A DNA stretch of 64,000 nt from Burkholderia sp. OK233 (GCF_900230185.1 NZ_OCSR01000002.1:1798001-1862000); one strand, 5' to 3'. Positions 34,554-44,225 are shown, counted from the first letter of the stretch. Numbers and translations are program-made. The notes: a model not told the origin generated them from the letters alone.

Positions 34554-34868
34554 TCACTTCGATGGAGACGTACCTGCCTGGTCCGCGTACTTGAGCATGA
34601 TGTCGCCCATCGCCTTCATCATTTCCCCATGCATGCGCATAGCGGTCTTCGGGTCCATACCCATATTGCCGCCCATCATTGGACAACTGCCCATCATGCC
34701 GCCGCCCATCCCTCCCATTCCCATACCGCCCATCATGGAGGGACTGTGCTCGCGCGTTTGCGGGGGGCGAATTGCGTCGTTGCCGGTGCCACTCGCGGCC
34801 AAGGCGACAGCGCTCGTACCCAACGACAGTGCCAACAGGGATGCAGTCAATAGTAATTTCGCGTTCAT
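34554..34868 (-). CDS. Met/Gly-rich periplasmic protein, likely copper-binding
   Basis: 104 aa with a Sec signal peptide (cleaved near ALAAS, about residue 25). The mature chain carries a run of Met-Gly repeats (PSMMGGMGMGGMGGGMMG and PMMGGNMGM), then an amphipathic Met-rich helix (MRMHGEMMKAMGDIM). Dense Met clusters are a known Cu(I)/Ag(I) ligand arrangement. CGGAG RBS. Member of the copper unit. Confidence 0.75.
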   Translation of the reverse strand: MNAKLLLTASLLALSLGTSAVALAASGTGNDAIRPPQTREHSPSMMGGMGMGGMGGGMMGSCPMMGGNMGMDPKTAMRMHGEMMKAMGDIMLKYADQAGTSPSK

Positions 34869-35001
34869 ATATATCTCCGGATTCGGTTAAATCGTGTCAC
34901 TGAGAAAGCAGTTGTCGAGGCGCGAGCCGACGCTCTCCGCGTTTGCGACACACGTGCGTGCACAACGACGCAGGGTCGTTCGAGACTCGTCGACGAGGGA
35001 A

Positions 35002-35358
35002 CTACAGGGAGCGAGGCGGAGGCGCTGGCAGTTCGGGGATGAACTGCGGCATGAGAATAAGGTTGGTGGCCCGATAGACGGGCGAGGAAGTCACGACTGC
35101 AGTCTTGTACGTCGTGGGTATAACAGCCATGCCGCAGGCGAGACCGCTCAGGCTGCCGTGACATGCGGGCTGAGAACCTGTTACGTGGGCTCTCGCATCT
35201 TGTGCGCACGCCACCATGCCCGGTGTATGCGGCGCCTTCATCTGCGACGGCATTGTCGACGACGACATCTCCGGGCAAAACGCCACCTGCGCGGGGTAGC
35301 CGAGGAGCGGCAGCCACGCGATAAGCAGACAGGCGACAAGTTTGGCCCAGAATTTCAT
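35002..35358 (-). CDS. Small exported Cys-containing protein (DUF2946/CopL-like)
   Basis: 118 aa with a signal-like hydrophobic start (LVACLLIAWLPLLGYPAQVA). Cys residues occur in AFCPEM, VACAQD, PACHGS and LACGM. The ending PELPAPPPRSL resembles the PP-R tail of small DUF2946/CopL-type proteins around copper genes. It partners with a similar protein at 43850-44212 at the other end of the unit. Confidence 0.6.
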   Translation of the reverse strand: MKFWAKLVACLLIAWLPLLGYPAQVAFCPEMSSSTMPSQMKAPHTPGMVACAQDARAHVTGSQPACHGSLSGLACGMAVIPTTYKTAVVTSSPVYRATNLILMPQFIPELPAPPPRSL

Positions 35359-35427
35359 CGTTTCAGTATAGGTGGTCCGCGCGGCATCGCCAAAGGGCAG
35401 GATGACGCTCGCGTCCTACCCGGCAGG

Positions 35428-37281
35428 TCACTGGCCCCAACGCTTTAGATGCGCGAGGAACGCGTCAGCACCAACAAAACCAACCAACTGTGCGTCGACC
35501 TGCTGATGGCCATTACGGTCATAGAAAATCAAAGCCGGTGGCCCGAAAAGCCCAAAGCGCCTCAACATCTCAGCGTCTTCGGTTGTGTTCTTCGTCACAT
35601 CAATACGCAGCAACTTCCAATGCGCGAACTCGCTAGCCACCCGCGCGTCGGTAAAGGTAAATCGCTCCAGTTCCTTGCAGCTGATACACCAGTCAGCGTA
35701 GAAATCCACCATGACGGGCTGGCCGCGTGCCGATTCAAGCGCCCGGTCGAGTTCGGCAGTCGACCCTATTGGCTCAAAACGCGCCGCACTGACCGTCTCA
35801 GTCTGTGCCCCCCGCGTAACACCGCGCAATGGTTGAAGAACGTCAAAATTCCCCGATGCAACGCCGACCAGTTCGGCAATCGCGGCGACCAGCAGCAGTA
35901 CACCAATTGCTTTGCCCACGCGAAGCACACCGTGCGCGTTCGGCGGCAGCGGGTCGATGGCGCGCAGCATCATGGCGCAAGCGGCTAGCAGCAAAGCGAA
36001 CAGTGCCATCAGCAGCCAGTCCGGCAGTAGCGAATAGACGAACCACAATGCCGCTGCAAGCAGCATGACGCCCAGCGTGTTCTGAACGGCAATCATCCAG
36101 TGGCCGGACCTGGGTAGCACGTGCGCGCCGAACGTGCCGACGAGCAGCAGCGGAATGCCTATTCCGATGCCCATCACGTACAAGGCCAGCGCTCCGCCGA
36201 CGACGTCGCGACTGTTGGCGATATATAGCAGCGCACCCGCCAGTGCTGGCGTCGAGCATGGGCCGACAATCAGTGCGGAGAGCATGCCCATCACGAACAC
36301 TGGGACAATCCGGCCGCCGGGTAGACGGTTACTCCATTCAGTAAGCCTGGTTTGCCAGCCCGTTGGCAACTGCAGTCTGAACAGACCGAACATGCCGAAC
36401 GCGAGGACGACCATGAGCAAACCAAAGGCGGCCAGCACCCAGGGCTTTTGCGTTACAGCCACCAACGGGATGCCGATGAGTGCCGCAATGGTGCCCGCGA
36501 CCGCATAGGTAATCGCAAGTCCCTGCACATAGGCGACCGAGAGGGCGAAGCCTCGCCACACGGTTGGCCGTTGCTGACCTCCGCCTATAACGGCGGTCAC
36601 AATGGGAATGAGGGGATACATGCAAACCGTGCCCGCCATCAATAGACCGGCAAGCAGGAAACCCAGTAGTTCGAGCACACCGAGGCCGTTTGCCGGTCGC
36701 AGATTCAAGCCGAAAACAGTGGGGCTCCGGTTTTCGCCGACAACTGGAAACTCGGTCGCACCGGCCGTTGCATTCCCTTCGTGCCCAATTGGGGTGACGA
36801 CGCCGTTAGCCGCTATCCGGTAGCTTCGGGTGAGCGGTGGGTAGCAGACGCCCAGGTCCGCACACCCCTGCGACGTGACGGACAGCACGGTGCTCGCCAC
36901 GATAGCGCGGGGCAGTGGAATGTGAATTTGCACGGGCCGGTGATAGACCTGGACGATGCCAAATGTCGGGTCATTTTTCGATTCTGCAGCTGGCATCTGG
37001 TCCGGCTTCACGGCCACGCCATCTACGGCGAAGCTGAAGCGGTCCTGGTACAGGTAGTAGCCAGGCTTCGTGCCGAAGTCGAGCGTTACCTGTTGTGGCC
37101 CGCTGATGCTGACCGTCAATGGGAAGGCTTCATTGGCGGGTAGCAGGTCGGATTCGTTCACCGCGTAAGCGGCCAGAGACACAAATACGAATAGCAAGCC
37201 AAGTGCGAAGCGCAACGCGCGCTTCGCTGCGTCTGTTTGACGGCAAATTCGCTGCCGTAGGTCGGATGATGTCATTCGCAT
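35428..37281 (-). CDS. dsbD: Thiol:disulfide interchange protein DsbD
   Basis: 617 aa from the ATG at 37281 (AGAGG seven bases upstream) rather than the upstream frame start at 37314. Domains in order: signal peptide; N-terminal periplasmic domain with CADLGVCYPP; an eight-helix membrane domain with the two reactive Cys in GTVCMYPLIP and VGPCSTPA; a C-terminal thioredoxin domain with WCISCKE (C532 and C535). It passes electrons from cytoplasmic thioredoxin to the periplasm. Within a copper unit it should keep periplasmic Cys proteins reduced, since copper promotes wrong disulfides. Confidence 0.92.
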   Translation of the reverse strand: MRMTSSDLRQRICRQTDAAKRALRFALGLLFVFVSLAAYAVNESDLLPANEAFPLTVSISGPQQVTLDFGTKPGYYLYQDRFSFAVDGVAVKPDQMPAAESKNDPTFGIVQVYHRPVQIHIPLPRAIVASTVLSVTSQGCADLGVCYPPLTRSYRIAANGVVTPIGHEGNATAGATEFPVVGENRSPTVFGLNLRPANGLGVLELLGFLLAGLLMAGTVCMYPLIPIVTAVIGGGQQRPTVWRGFALSVAYVQGLAITYAVAGTIAALIGIPLVAVTQKPWVLAAFGLLMVVLAFGMFGLFRLQLPTGWQTRLTEWSNRLPGGRIVPVFVMGMLSALIVGPCSTPALAGALLYIANSRDVVGGALALYVMGIGIGIPLLLVGTFGAHVLPRSGHWMIAVQNTLGVMLLAAALWFVYSLLPDWLLMALFALLLAACAMMLRAIDPLPPNAHGVLRVGKAIGVLLLVAAIAELVGVASGNFDVLQPLRGVTRGAQTETVSAARFEPIGSTAELDRALESARGQPVMVDFYADWCISCKELERFTFTDARVASEFAHWKLLRIDVTKNTTEDAEMLRRFGLFGPPALIFYDRNGHQQVDAQLVGFVGADAFLAHLKRWGQ

Positions 37282-37376
37282 TGCAGTGCCTCTACTCACG
37301 AGATGCGAGCGCAAGCGCGCGCGACCGCAGGCCCGCTGTCACGCTGCGAGCCTGCGAATGCGGCGTCAGCGCCCCA

Positions 37377-37724
37377 TCATGACTGCTTTTCCAGTTTCAC
37401 GATGGTCATGGTGCCGTTAACGTTTTCGACACGGACTTTGACCTTGTCGCCCTCGTGAACCTGTTTGACCATCGCGGCATCCTTCGTCTTGAACGCCATC
37501 GTCATCGGCGGCATTCCGACGTTTTCCAGCGCGCCGTGCTTTAGCGTCACCATGCCGGTCGCGGCGTCCACTTTCTTGACCTCCGCATCGGTGAGCGCTG
37601 CGTTCGATGACATCTTCGAAGCAGACGGCTTGGACATGTCCATGCCGGCCATGTCATCGCCAGCGAACGCAGGCGCAGCAACGATAGCTGCAAGAGCAAC
37701 AGACGCAACAATCAACTTCTTCAT
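37377..37724 (-). CDS. cusF: CusF-like periplasmic copper chaperone
   Basis: 115 aa with a Sec signal peptide (cleaved near AFAG, residue 21). The CusF fold carries His63 (LKHG), Met74 and Met76 (PPMTMAF). The position of the E. coli Trp44 that caps Cu(I) is Met71 here, so the copper site is His/Met/Met plus Met instead of Trp. A Met/Asp-rich linker (MAGMDMSK) precedes the domain. Its ATG overlaps the cusA stop as ATGA. Confidence 0.88.
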   Translation of the reverse strand: MKKLIVASVALAAIVAAPAFAGDDMAGMDMSKPSASKMSSNAALTDAEVKKVDAATGMVTLKHGALENVGMPPMTMAFKTKDAAMVKQVHEGDKVKVRVENVNGTMTIVKLEKQS

Positions 37725-40700
37725 TGAGTTTCTCCAGTTTGAGTAGATGGCACTTTCATGCCGGAAGGTACTGCATGGGGAAGCCGCGCATGGCCCAGCC
37801 TTCGCGCGCGGCGGCGTTGCAGCAGGAACCAGGCTGCAGGGATAACGAACATCGAAAGGATTGGCGCCGTGACCATGCCGCCTACCATTGGGGCTGCAAT
37901 GCGTTGCATAACTTCCGAACCGGCGCCGTGTCCGACCATGATGGGGATGAGACCAGCCAGCACGACAGCAACCGTCATCGCTTTCGGTCGCACGCGCAAC
38001 ACGGCGCCTTCGCGAATCGCATCGAATAGAAGCGCCTCGGTTAGCGGTTCGCCATCTTCCAGCCGGCGATTGAGCGCACCCTTCAGGTAGAGCAGCATCA
38101 CGACGCCGAACTCGGCTGCGACACCCGCGAGCGCGATAAACCCGACTGCGGTTGCGACAGACACCGCATGACCCAGAATCCAGATGAGCCAGAAGCCGCC
38201 GACCAGAGCGAACGGCACCGTCGACATCAGGAGCAGTGCATCGGCCGCGGAGTTGAAGGTCAGGAAAAGCAGCACAAAGATGACGACGAGCGTCACGGGA
38301 ATGACCGTGCGCAGCTTCGCCGCTGCGCGTTCGAGATATTCGAACTGGCCGGACCAGGCAATCGAATAGCCCGGCGGAAGCGTCACCTTCTCTGCAACAG
38401 CGCGCTGCATTGCCTCGACCGCTGACTGCAGGTCCGTGTTGCGGATATCGACATAGACATAGCCGGAGAGCCGGGCATTTTCGCTGCGAATCATCGGTGG
38501 ACCATCGGCAATCGTGATGTGCGCGACATCGCCGAGCTGGATTTGCGCGCCACGATCCGTGACGACCGGCAACTGTCGCAGCTTCTCGAGCGAATCACGG
38601 ATTTCGCGTGGATAGCGGATATTGATGGGAAACCGTTCGCGGCCAGCAATCACTTCGCCCACGTTTTCCCCGCCGACGGCCGAAGAAATGACAGACTGGA
38701 TATCGCCGACGGAAAGCCCGTAACGTGCAGCCGCCTGGCGGTCGATGTCGATGTCTATGTACCGGCCGCCGTTCAGGCGCTCGGCCAGTGCAGATGTGAC
38801 GCCCGGCACATTCTTGACGGCTGTTTCGACCTGCGCCGCAATTCTGTCGATTTGCGAGAGGTCGCTGCCCGAAATCTTGACGCCGACCGGTGTCTTGATG
38901 CCGGTAGACAGCATGTCCAGACGATTACGGATGGGCGGTACCCACACGTTCGACAGCCCCGGCACCTTGACGGTCCGGTCAAGTTCGTCGACCAGCTTCT
39001 CTGGCGTCATGCCGGGTCGCCACTGACTACGCGGCTTGAACTGAATCGTGGTCTCAAACATCTCGAGCGGTGCCGGGTCGGTGGCGGTGTCGGCCCGCCC
39101 GGATTTGCCGAAGACGGTCTGCACCTCCGGAACCGTCTTGATGAGCCGGTCCGTCTGCTGTAGCAGTTCACTTGCTTTCTCGGCCGAAATTCCCGGAAGC
39201 GCTGTCGGCATATACAGCAGGTCACCTTCGTCGAGCGGTGGCATGAATTCACCGCCGAGCTGGGACAGCGGAATCACCGACGCGGCCAGCGCGACCACCG
39301 CCAAACCAATGGCAACCCACGGTCGCCGCAGCGTGGCTTCCAGCAATGGTCGGTACAGTCGAATCAGCACGCGATTGATTGGGTTCGAGTTCTCGTGAGG
39401 AATACGGCCTCGAATCAGATAACCCATCAGCACGGGCACCAGTGTCACCGACAATCCGGCAGCAGCGGCAATGGTGTAGGTCTTGGTGAAAGCCAACGGA
39501 GAGAACAGCTTTCCCTCCTGCCCCTCGAGCGAGAACACCGGGATAAACGACAGCGTGATGATGAGCAGCGAGAAGAATAATGCCGGCCCGACCTCCGCTG
39601 CAGATGTCGCGATGAGTTCCCAGCGTTGTGCCGTCGTGATTGGTTCGCCCGGATGCTCGTGGTCATACGCTTCGAGATGCTTGTGAGCGTTCTCAATCAT
39701 CACGATGGCCGCGTCAATCATCGCGCCGATGGCAATTGCGATGCCTCCCAGCGACATCAGATTCGCGTTCACCCCCTGATAGCGCATGACGATGAAGGCG
39801 GCCAGTACCCCTAGCGGCAGCGACAGAATCGCCACGAGCGCGCTGCGCAAATGGAACAGGAACACTGCGCAGACCAACCCAACGATGATGAATTCCTCGA
39901 TGAGCTTGTCCTTGAGATTGTCCACTGCGCGCTCGATAAGCTGGGAGCGGTCGTAGGTCGTCACGACCTCGACACCCGCCGGCAACGACCGCTTCAGGTC
40001 GGCCAGCTTCGCCTTCACCGCATCGATGGTCGTCAGCGCGTTCTTGCCGGAGCGCATGACGATGACGCCGCCTGCTACCTCTCCCTGGCCGTTCAATTCA
40101 GCGATGCCTCGCCGCATCTCGGGTCCGATTTGAATCCGGGCTACGTCGCCGAGCAGAACCGGCGTACCTGCATCGTTCGTACGCAGTACGACGTTGCGGA
40201 AGTCGTCGAGCGTATGCAGGTAGCCGGACGAACGGACCATGTACTCCGATTCGGCCATTTCGACGACAGACCCGCCTGATTCCTGGTTCGCCTTGCTGAG
40301 TGCGTCGGCCACCGCCCCCTGCGTGATGCCGTAGGCGCGGAGTTTGTCCGGGTCGAGGACAACCTGATACTGGCGCACCATGCCGCCGATACTCGCAACT
40401 TCAGACACGTCCGGCACTGACTTGAGTTCGAACTTCAGGAACCAGTCGTTCAGTGCGCGAAGTTGCCCAAGGTCGTGTCGCCCGGTTTTGTCGACGAGTG
40501 CATATTCGTACACCCAGCCCACACCAGTTGCATCCGGTCCAAGCGATACAGTCGCGCCCTGCGGCAGGCGGCTCTGCACCTGATTCAGATATTCGAGCAC
40601 GCGTGAACGCGCCCAGTACTGATCGGTCTTATCGTCGAACAACACGTAGACGAACGCATCGCCGAACGAGGAATACGCGCGAATGGTTTTCGCACCCGGT

Positions 40701-40927
40701 ACGCCAAGCAGCGTCGTGGTGAGCGGATACGTCACCTGGTCCTCGATGACCTGCGGGGCCTTGCCCGGATACGATGCCTTGATGATGACCTGCGTATCGG
40801 ACAGGTCGGGCAGCGCATCGAGCGGCGTTTGCGTGACCGAATAGATACCCCATGCCGTAACGAGCACGGTCGCGAGCAGCACCAGGAAGCGGTTGTGGAT
40901 AGACCACCTTATAAGACGCGCAATCAT
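37721..40927 (-). CDS. cusA: Cu(I)/Ag(I) efflux RND transporter CusA
   Basis: 1068 aa, the full length of HME-RND pumps. The first helix is followed by PDLSDTQVIIKASYPG. TM4 holds the proton-relay Asp in IAIGAMIDAAIVMIEN. The monovalent-metal signature NRLDMLSTGIKTPVGVKISG includes the Met of the CusA substrate site. Together with CusB and CusC it forms the trans-envelope pump. Its start overlaps the cusB stop by four bases, and its end overlaps cusF by four. Confidence 0.93.
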   Translation of the reverse strand: MIARLIRWSIHNRFLVLLATVLVTAWGIYSVTQTPLDALPDLSDTQVIIKASYPGKAPQVIEDQVTYPLTTTLLGVPGAKTIRAYSSFGDAFVYVLFDDKTDQYWARSRVLEYLNQVQSRLPQGATVSLGPDATGVGWVYEYALVDKTGRHDLGQLRALNDWFLKFELKSVPDVSEVASIGGMVRQYQVVLDPDKLRAYGITQGAVADALSKANQESGGSVVEMAESEYMVRSSGYLHTLDDFRNVVLRTNDAGTPVLLGDVARIQIGPEMRRGIAELNGQGEVAGGVIVMRSGKNALTTIDAVKAKLADLKRSLPAGVEVVTTYDRSQLIERAVDNLKDKLIEEFIIVGLVCAVFLFHLRSALVAILSLPLGVLAAFIVMRYQGVNANLMSLGGIAIAIGAMIDAAIVMIENAHKHLEAYDHEHPGEPITTAQRWELIATSAAEVGPALFFSLLIITLSFIPVFSLEGQEGKLFSPLAFTKTYTIAAAAGLSVTLVPVLMGYLIRGRIPHENSNPINRVLIRLYRPLLEATLRRPWVAIGLAVVALAASVIPLSQLGGEFMPPLDEGDLLYMPTALPGISAEKASELLQQTDRLIKTVPEVQTVFGKSGRADTATDPAPLEMFETTIQFKPRSQWRPGMTPEKLVDELDRTVKVPGLSNVWVPPIRNRLDMLSTGIKTPVGVKISGSDLSQIDRIAAQVETAVKNVPGVTSALAERLNGGRYIDIDIDRQAAARYGLSVGDIQSVISSAVGGENVGEVIAGRERFPINIRYPREIRDSLEKLRQLPVVTDRGAQIQLGDVAHITIADGPPMIRSENARLSGYVYVDIRNTDLQSAVEAMQRAVAEKVTLPPGYSIAWSGQFEYLERAAAKLRTVIPVTLVVIFVLLFLTFNSAADALLLMSTVPFALVGGFWLIWILGHAVSVATAVGFIALAGVAAEFGVVMLLYLKGALNRRLEDGEPLTEALLFDAIREGAVLRVRPKAMTVAVVLAGLIPIMVGHGAGSEVMQRIAAPMVGGMVTAPILSMFVIPAAWFLLQRRRARRLGHARLPHAVPSGMKVPSTQTGETQ

Positions 40928-42450
40928 TTGGCGCCTCCGACGGGTTCGACTTTGGTCAACTGGTATCCGTCTGACGACTGCCTGAAGACAAAATGAACAG
41001 TCTGGCCAGGCTTCACGTCCGGAAACGCCGTCGGCGACGATTTGCCGAATGCCATCGTCATCGCGCCCCAGCCCAGAGCGGGAACGGGTTGATGTGAAAA
41101 TGTGATGTCTCCGGCCGTCACCTGTTCGACCTTACCCGTGGTCTCGTAGGTCTGCGGTGCTGCAGCAGCAGGTGTTGCAGCCGGCGCGCTCGCACCGGTC
41201 GGTGCGGTTGCTTCGAGCTTCGGCAGAACGGATTTCAGACTCGCTTCCGAGTCAATCAGGAACTGGCCGGATGCGACGACCTGCTGGCCTTCCGTCAGGC
41301 CGCTGCTCACCTCGGTATCGTCGCCGGCATCGTTGCCAACGGTGACCGAGACAGGTTGTAACCTGCCGTCTGAATTCTTGACGATGACCACTGACCGCTT
41401 ACCCGTCGTGATGACGGCCTCCGAGGGAACCAGCAACCGCGATACCTTTTTTGCGGCGCCGATGCGCGCTCGCATCAACATCCCCGGCGTCAACCTGAAG
41501 TCCGCGTTATCGATTTCGAGGCGTGCCTGCAGCGTGCGACTGCTTGTGCTGATGCCCGGCAGGATTTCGCGGATGTGTCCTGTGAAATGTTGCGCTGGGT
41601 CACCGGCAAACACAGCGTCCACGCTCATGCCTGGTCGAACCTGGAGGGCCAGTGCTTCGGGCACCTCGACCACGAGCCACAGCCTGTTGAGCCCGGAGAT
41701 CTTCGCGAGCGTCTGCCCGGGCGACACCATCGCACCATCGCGAACGTTCAGTTCGGTCAGCACACCGGTTTCCGGTGCGGATAGCGTGATGTGCGTCTGC
41801 GCCTTACCGGTGCGGTCGAGACTTGCAATCACGCCGTCCGGAATGGACATCGCACGCATGCGCGCACGTGACGCCGCAAGCATGCCGTCATCCATGCCGC
41901 CACGCTTCAGCGCCAGATACTCTTCCTGCGGCGCAAGCCAGTCTGGAACGAACAGGGACGCAATCGGGGCGCCTTTCGTTACGTGTTGCATTGGGGCGCT
42001 GGCGTAAAGATGGTCAATGTAGCCGGTCACTCGCGACTGGACGACATCGGCTTTCGACTCATCGAACTGCGTAGTACCTACCGCGTCGAAGCCTTCCGTT
42101 GTTTCCTGCCGGCGCACGGTTGCGTAGCGAATGCCCAGATTCTGCTGAAGACCCGGGTCAATCTTGATACCGCTGGAGCCTCCTTCGTCGGCATAGACCG
42201 GCTCTAGCTGCATGTTCATGAAAGGTGACTTGCCCGGCTTGTCGAAATGCTGGTTCGGCACCATCGGGTCATGCCAGTACAGTACTTTCCGGCCAGTCTT
42301 CGGGTCGATTTTGTCGCTGGAGGGTGTAGCCGCAAGAGCGCTCTCGCCACCCATCGCCGAACGATGCGTGCCGGCGACATAGCCGACACCCAGCAACGCC
42401 GCTGCGACAAACGTCATAAGGGCCGCGCGTGCCAGTTGTTTCTTTTGCAT
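40924..42450 (-). CDS. cusB: Membrane fusion protein CusB with fused C-terminal CusF domain
   Basis: 508 aa from the ATG at 42450, which has GGAG seven bases upstream; a GTG at 42465 is the only other choice. Parts in order: membrane anchor; Cu-binding YWHDPMVPNQHFDKPG near 65-80; barrel-sandwich, hairpin and beta-barrel domains of RND adaptors; and, after an Ala-rich linker near 430, an extra CusF-like domain with a complete copper site (SHQPVPALGWGAMTMAF: His, Trp, Met, Met). It delivers metal to CusA. Confidence 0.92.
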   Translation of the reverse strand: MQKKQLARAALMTFVAAALLGVGYVAGTHRSAMGGESALAATPSSDKIDPKTGRKVLYWHDPMVPNQHFDKPGKSPFMNMQLEPVYADEGGSSGIKIDPGLQQNLGIRYATVRRQETTEGFDAVGTTQFDESKADVVQSRVTGYIDHLYASAPMQHVTKGAPIASLFVPDWLAPQEEYLALKRGGMDDGMLAASRARMRAMSIPDGVIASLDRTGKAQTHITLSAPETGVLTELNVRDGAMVSPGQTLAKISGLNRLWLVVEVPEALALQVRPGMSVDAVFAGDPAQHFTGHIREILPGISTSSRTLQARLEIDNADFRLTPGMLMRARIGAAKKVSRLLVPSEAVITTGKRSVVIVKNSDGRLQPVSVTVGNDAGDDTEVSSGLTEGQQVVASGQFLIDSEASLKSVLPKLEATAPTGASAPAATPAAAAPQTYETTGKVEQVTAGDITFSHQPVPALGWGAMTMAFGKSSPTAFPDVKPGQTVHFVFRQSSDGYQLTKVEPVGGAK

Positions 42451-42461
42451 GTTGTTCTCCT

Positions 42462-43757
42462 TCACTGACTCACGGACATCGAGGCGGGCACGACCTGGTA
42501 TTCCAGTTGCGCCCAGGTCTGGGATACGTCGCGCTGCAGGTCGAGTACCTGAAGCTGAGCGTCGAGTTGAGCGCGCCTCGCAGCGAAGGTCTCCGCAAGC
42601 GAGCCGGTGCCGGCCTTGTACGCTGCAGTCGCCAGTTGGGCGCGCTGGTCCGCAGCGGGCAGCAGGGAATTGCTGAGATTCGCAATACGTTCGCGGCCGC
42701 TGGCGAGCGTTGCCGCCTGCGTGCGGATATCCGCGTCCACCTGCCGCTGCGCGTCTTCGTACATCAGCCGCGCCTTGGTGCCGAGTTCCGCTTTTTCGGC
42801 GGCGTCCCGGTTCTGGCGGTTCTTACGGTTGATGGGCAACGGAATGCTCACGCCAACCGAAACCATGTTCGAGTACTGCCCGCCGCGCTGCTGGTAGGAG
42901 ACCTCCCACGTCCAGTTGGGACTGCGGTCGCTGTTGGCAACCGCAGTATCGGCATCGGCTACGGCGATGTCCCGTGACGCTGCGACGAGCGCCGGCTGCA
43001 CCTCACGAAGCTCCTCGGGCGGCAGGGACGATACGTATGACTGTGGTGCCGGAGGGTCACCGGTCACATCGGAAACCGGCGTTGCCGTCCATCGGGACAG
43101 GCCGATGAGCGCGGTCTGAAACGTCTGCTGGGCCTTAAGCAACTGGTCCTGGGTCTGCGCCAGCATCGCCTGGGCCTGCGTCACATCGGCCGCAGTTGCT
43201 TTCGCCCCGCGATAAGAGGCTTTCGTCGCTTCCAGCTCATGAGTCATGTGGCCAACGAGTTCCTGCTGCAGTGAGACAGCTTTCTTCGCATAGACCGCGT
43301 TCAGCCACGCCGTGGCCGTTTGCTGGCGCGTGTTCGCGAGCTGGGCGAGGTAGCCGGCCCGCTCGCGGTCCACGACCTCATTCGCCAATGCGGACCGCAG
43401 CCGCCGCTTGTCCCCCGATACCCATTCCTGTTCGATGCCGATACGGCGCATGGTCATGAAGTCCTGACCGATGGTGAACCGTTGCGGTCCGTTCACCGGC
43501 AGGTTGTCCACGCCAGCCTTCAGCATTGGGTCGGGCAACTGACCAGCTTTTACGGCCACCTCTGAACTGGCGCGCACTGATGCCTGCGCAGCCCCCATGG
43601 CGGCGGAGCGGTCGGTAGCGGACTGCAGCGCCGCATCAAGCGTGACGGGTGTTTCCTGGGCGTGTGCGGCGACGCTCGCGAGAATCAGCGCGGCAAAAAG
43701 CGAACGCGCGCGCAGTGGTGCACGCCGGCATGACGGCGTGCCAATAGTTAAAGGCAT
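42462..43757 (-). CDS. cusC: Outer-membrane efflux channel CusC
   Basis: 431 aa with a Sec signal (cleaved near AHAQ, residue 35). TolC-family repeats are visible, with long helical hairpins (AQASVRASSEVAVKAGQLPDP at the start and a matching second half with SYQQRGGQYSNMVSVGVSIPLPINR). It forms the outer-membrane exit of the pump. The end reads into the RBS of cusB. A 92-bp gap separates it from the small gene upstream. Confidence 0.88.
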   Translation of the reverse strand: MPLTIGTPSCRRAPLRARSLFAALILASVAAHAQETPVTLDAALQSATDRSAAMGAAQASVRASSEVAVKAGQLPDPMLKAGVDNLPVNGPQRFTIGQDFMTMRRIGIEQEWVSGDKRRLRSALANEVVDRERAGYLAQLANTRQQTATAWLNAVYAKKAVSLQQELVGHMTHELEATKASYRGAKATAADVTQAQAMLAQTQDQLLKAQQTFQTALIGLSRWTATPVSDVTGDPPAPQSYVSSLPPEELREVQPALVAASRDIAVADADTAVANSDRSPNWTWEVSYQQRGGQYSNMVSVGVSIPLPINRKNRQNRDAAEKAELGTKARLMYEDAQRQVDADIRTQAATLASGRERIANLSNSLLPAADQRAQLATAAYKAGTGSLAETFAARRAQLDAQLQVLDLQRDVSQTWAQLEYQVVPASMSVSQ

Positions 43758-43849
43758 GTTCTAACCCCAACGGCGGACTCCCAACGGGAATCCACGTCCT
43801 GGACGCAGGACGACCTCGCCGCAAACGCGGCGAACCTGTCAGAAAGGGA

Positions 43850-44212
43850 TTAGATGGCGCGAGGAGGTCGCCAGAAACCGCCCGGTTCACGGACGGACAG
43901 GGACTGCGCGTAATGGAAAACAACTGGGCTGGACAGCCCGGCGGGACGAGAAACCTCGGTGCGGGACACCGGGTGATACAGGCTACCGAGCTGGCATTGA
44001 GCGGTTACCTTGCAGAACAGGCCTTTGGCTTTCCCTGGTTGCGATGATTTCATTGTCTCGCAGCCAGTCATTTCCGAAGACATCGCACTGCCATCTTCGG
44101 AGCCCATGCTCATCTGCATTGGACATTCTCCAGTCAACCCGCTGGCCGCCAGCCCACTGATGGGAAGCGCGGCGCAGAGCAACAGGAGGAGCAATGTCCG
44201 AAGAAATTTCAT
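43850..44212 (-). CDS. Small exported Cys-rich protein heading the copper unit (DUF2946/CopL-like)
   Basis: 120 aa with a signal peptide (LRTLLLLLLCAALPISGLAA). Cys/Met-rich mature start (GECPMQMSMGSED) then CETMKS and FCKVTAQCQL, and a terminal GGFWRPPRAI typical of DUF2946-like proteins. It is the first gene of the minus-strand copper unit and has no visible RBS. The -10 box lies only seven bases before its ATG, hinting at a leaderless transcript. Confidence 0.65.
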   Translation of the reverse strand: MKFLRTLLLLLLCAALPISGLAASGLTGECPMQMSMGSEDGSAMSSEMTGCETMKSSQPGKAKGLFCKVTAQCQLGSLYHPVSRTEVSRPAGLSSPVVFHYAQSLSVREPGGFWRPPRAI

Positions 44213-44219
44213 GGCTGGG

Positions 44220-44225
44220 ATTATA
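44220..44225 (-). promoter_or_regulatory. TATAAT -10 box at the head of the copper unit
   Basis: On the minus strand TATAAT ends seven bases before the ATG at 44212. Transcription would start at or next to the A of the start codon. The -35 region (near GGACAT, 17 bp upstream) is weak, so an activator is expected. No CusR gene is present in the window. Confidence 0.5.
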
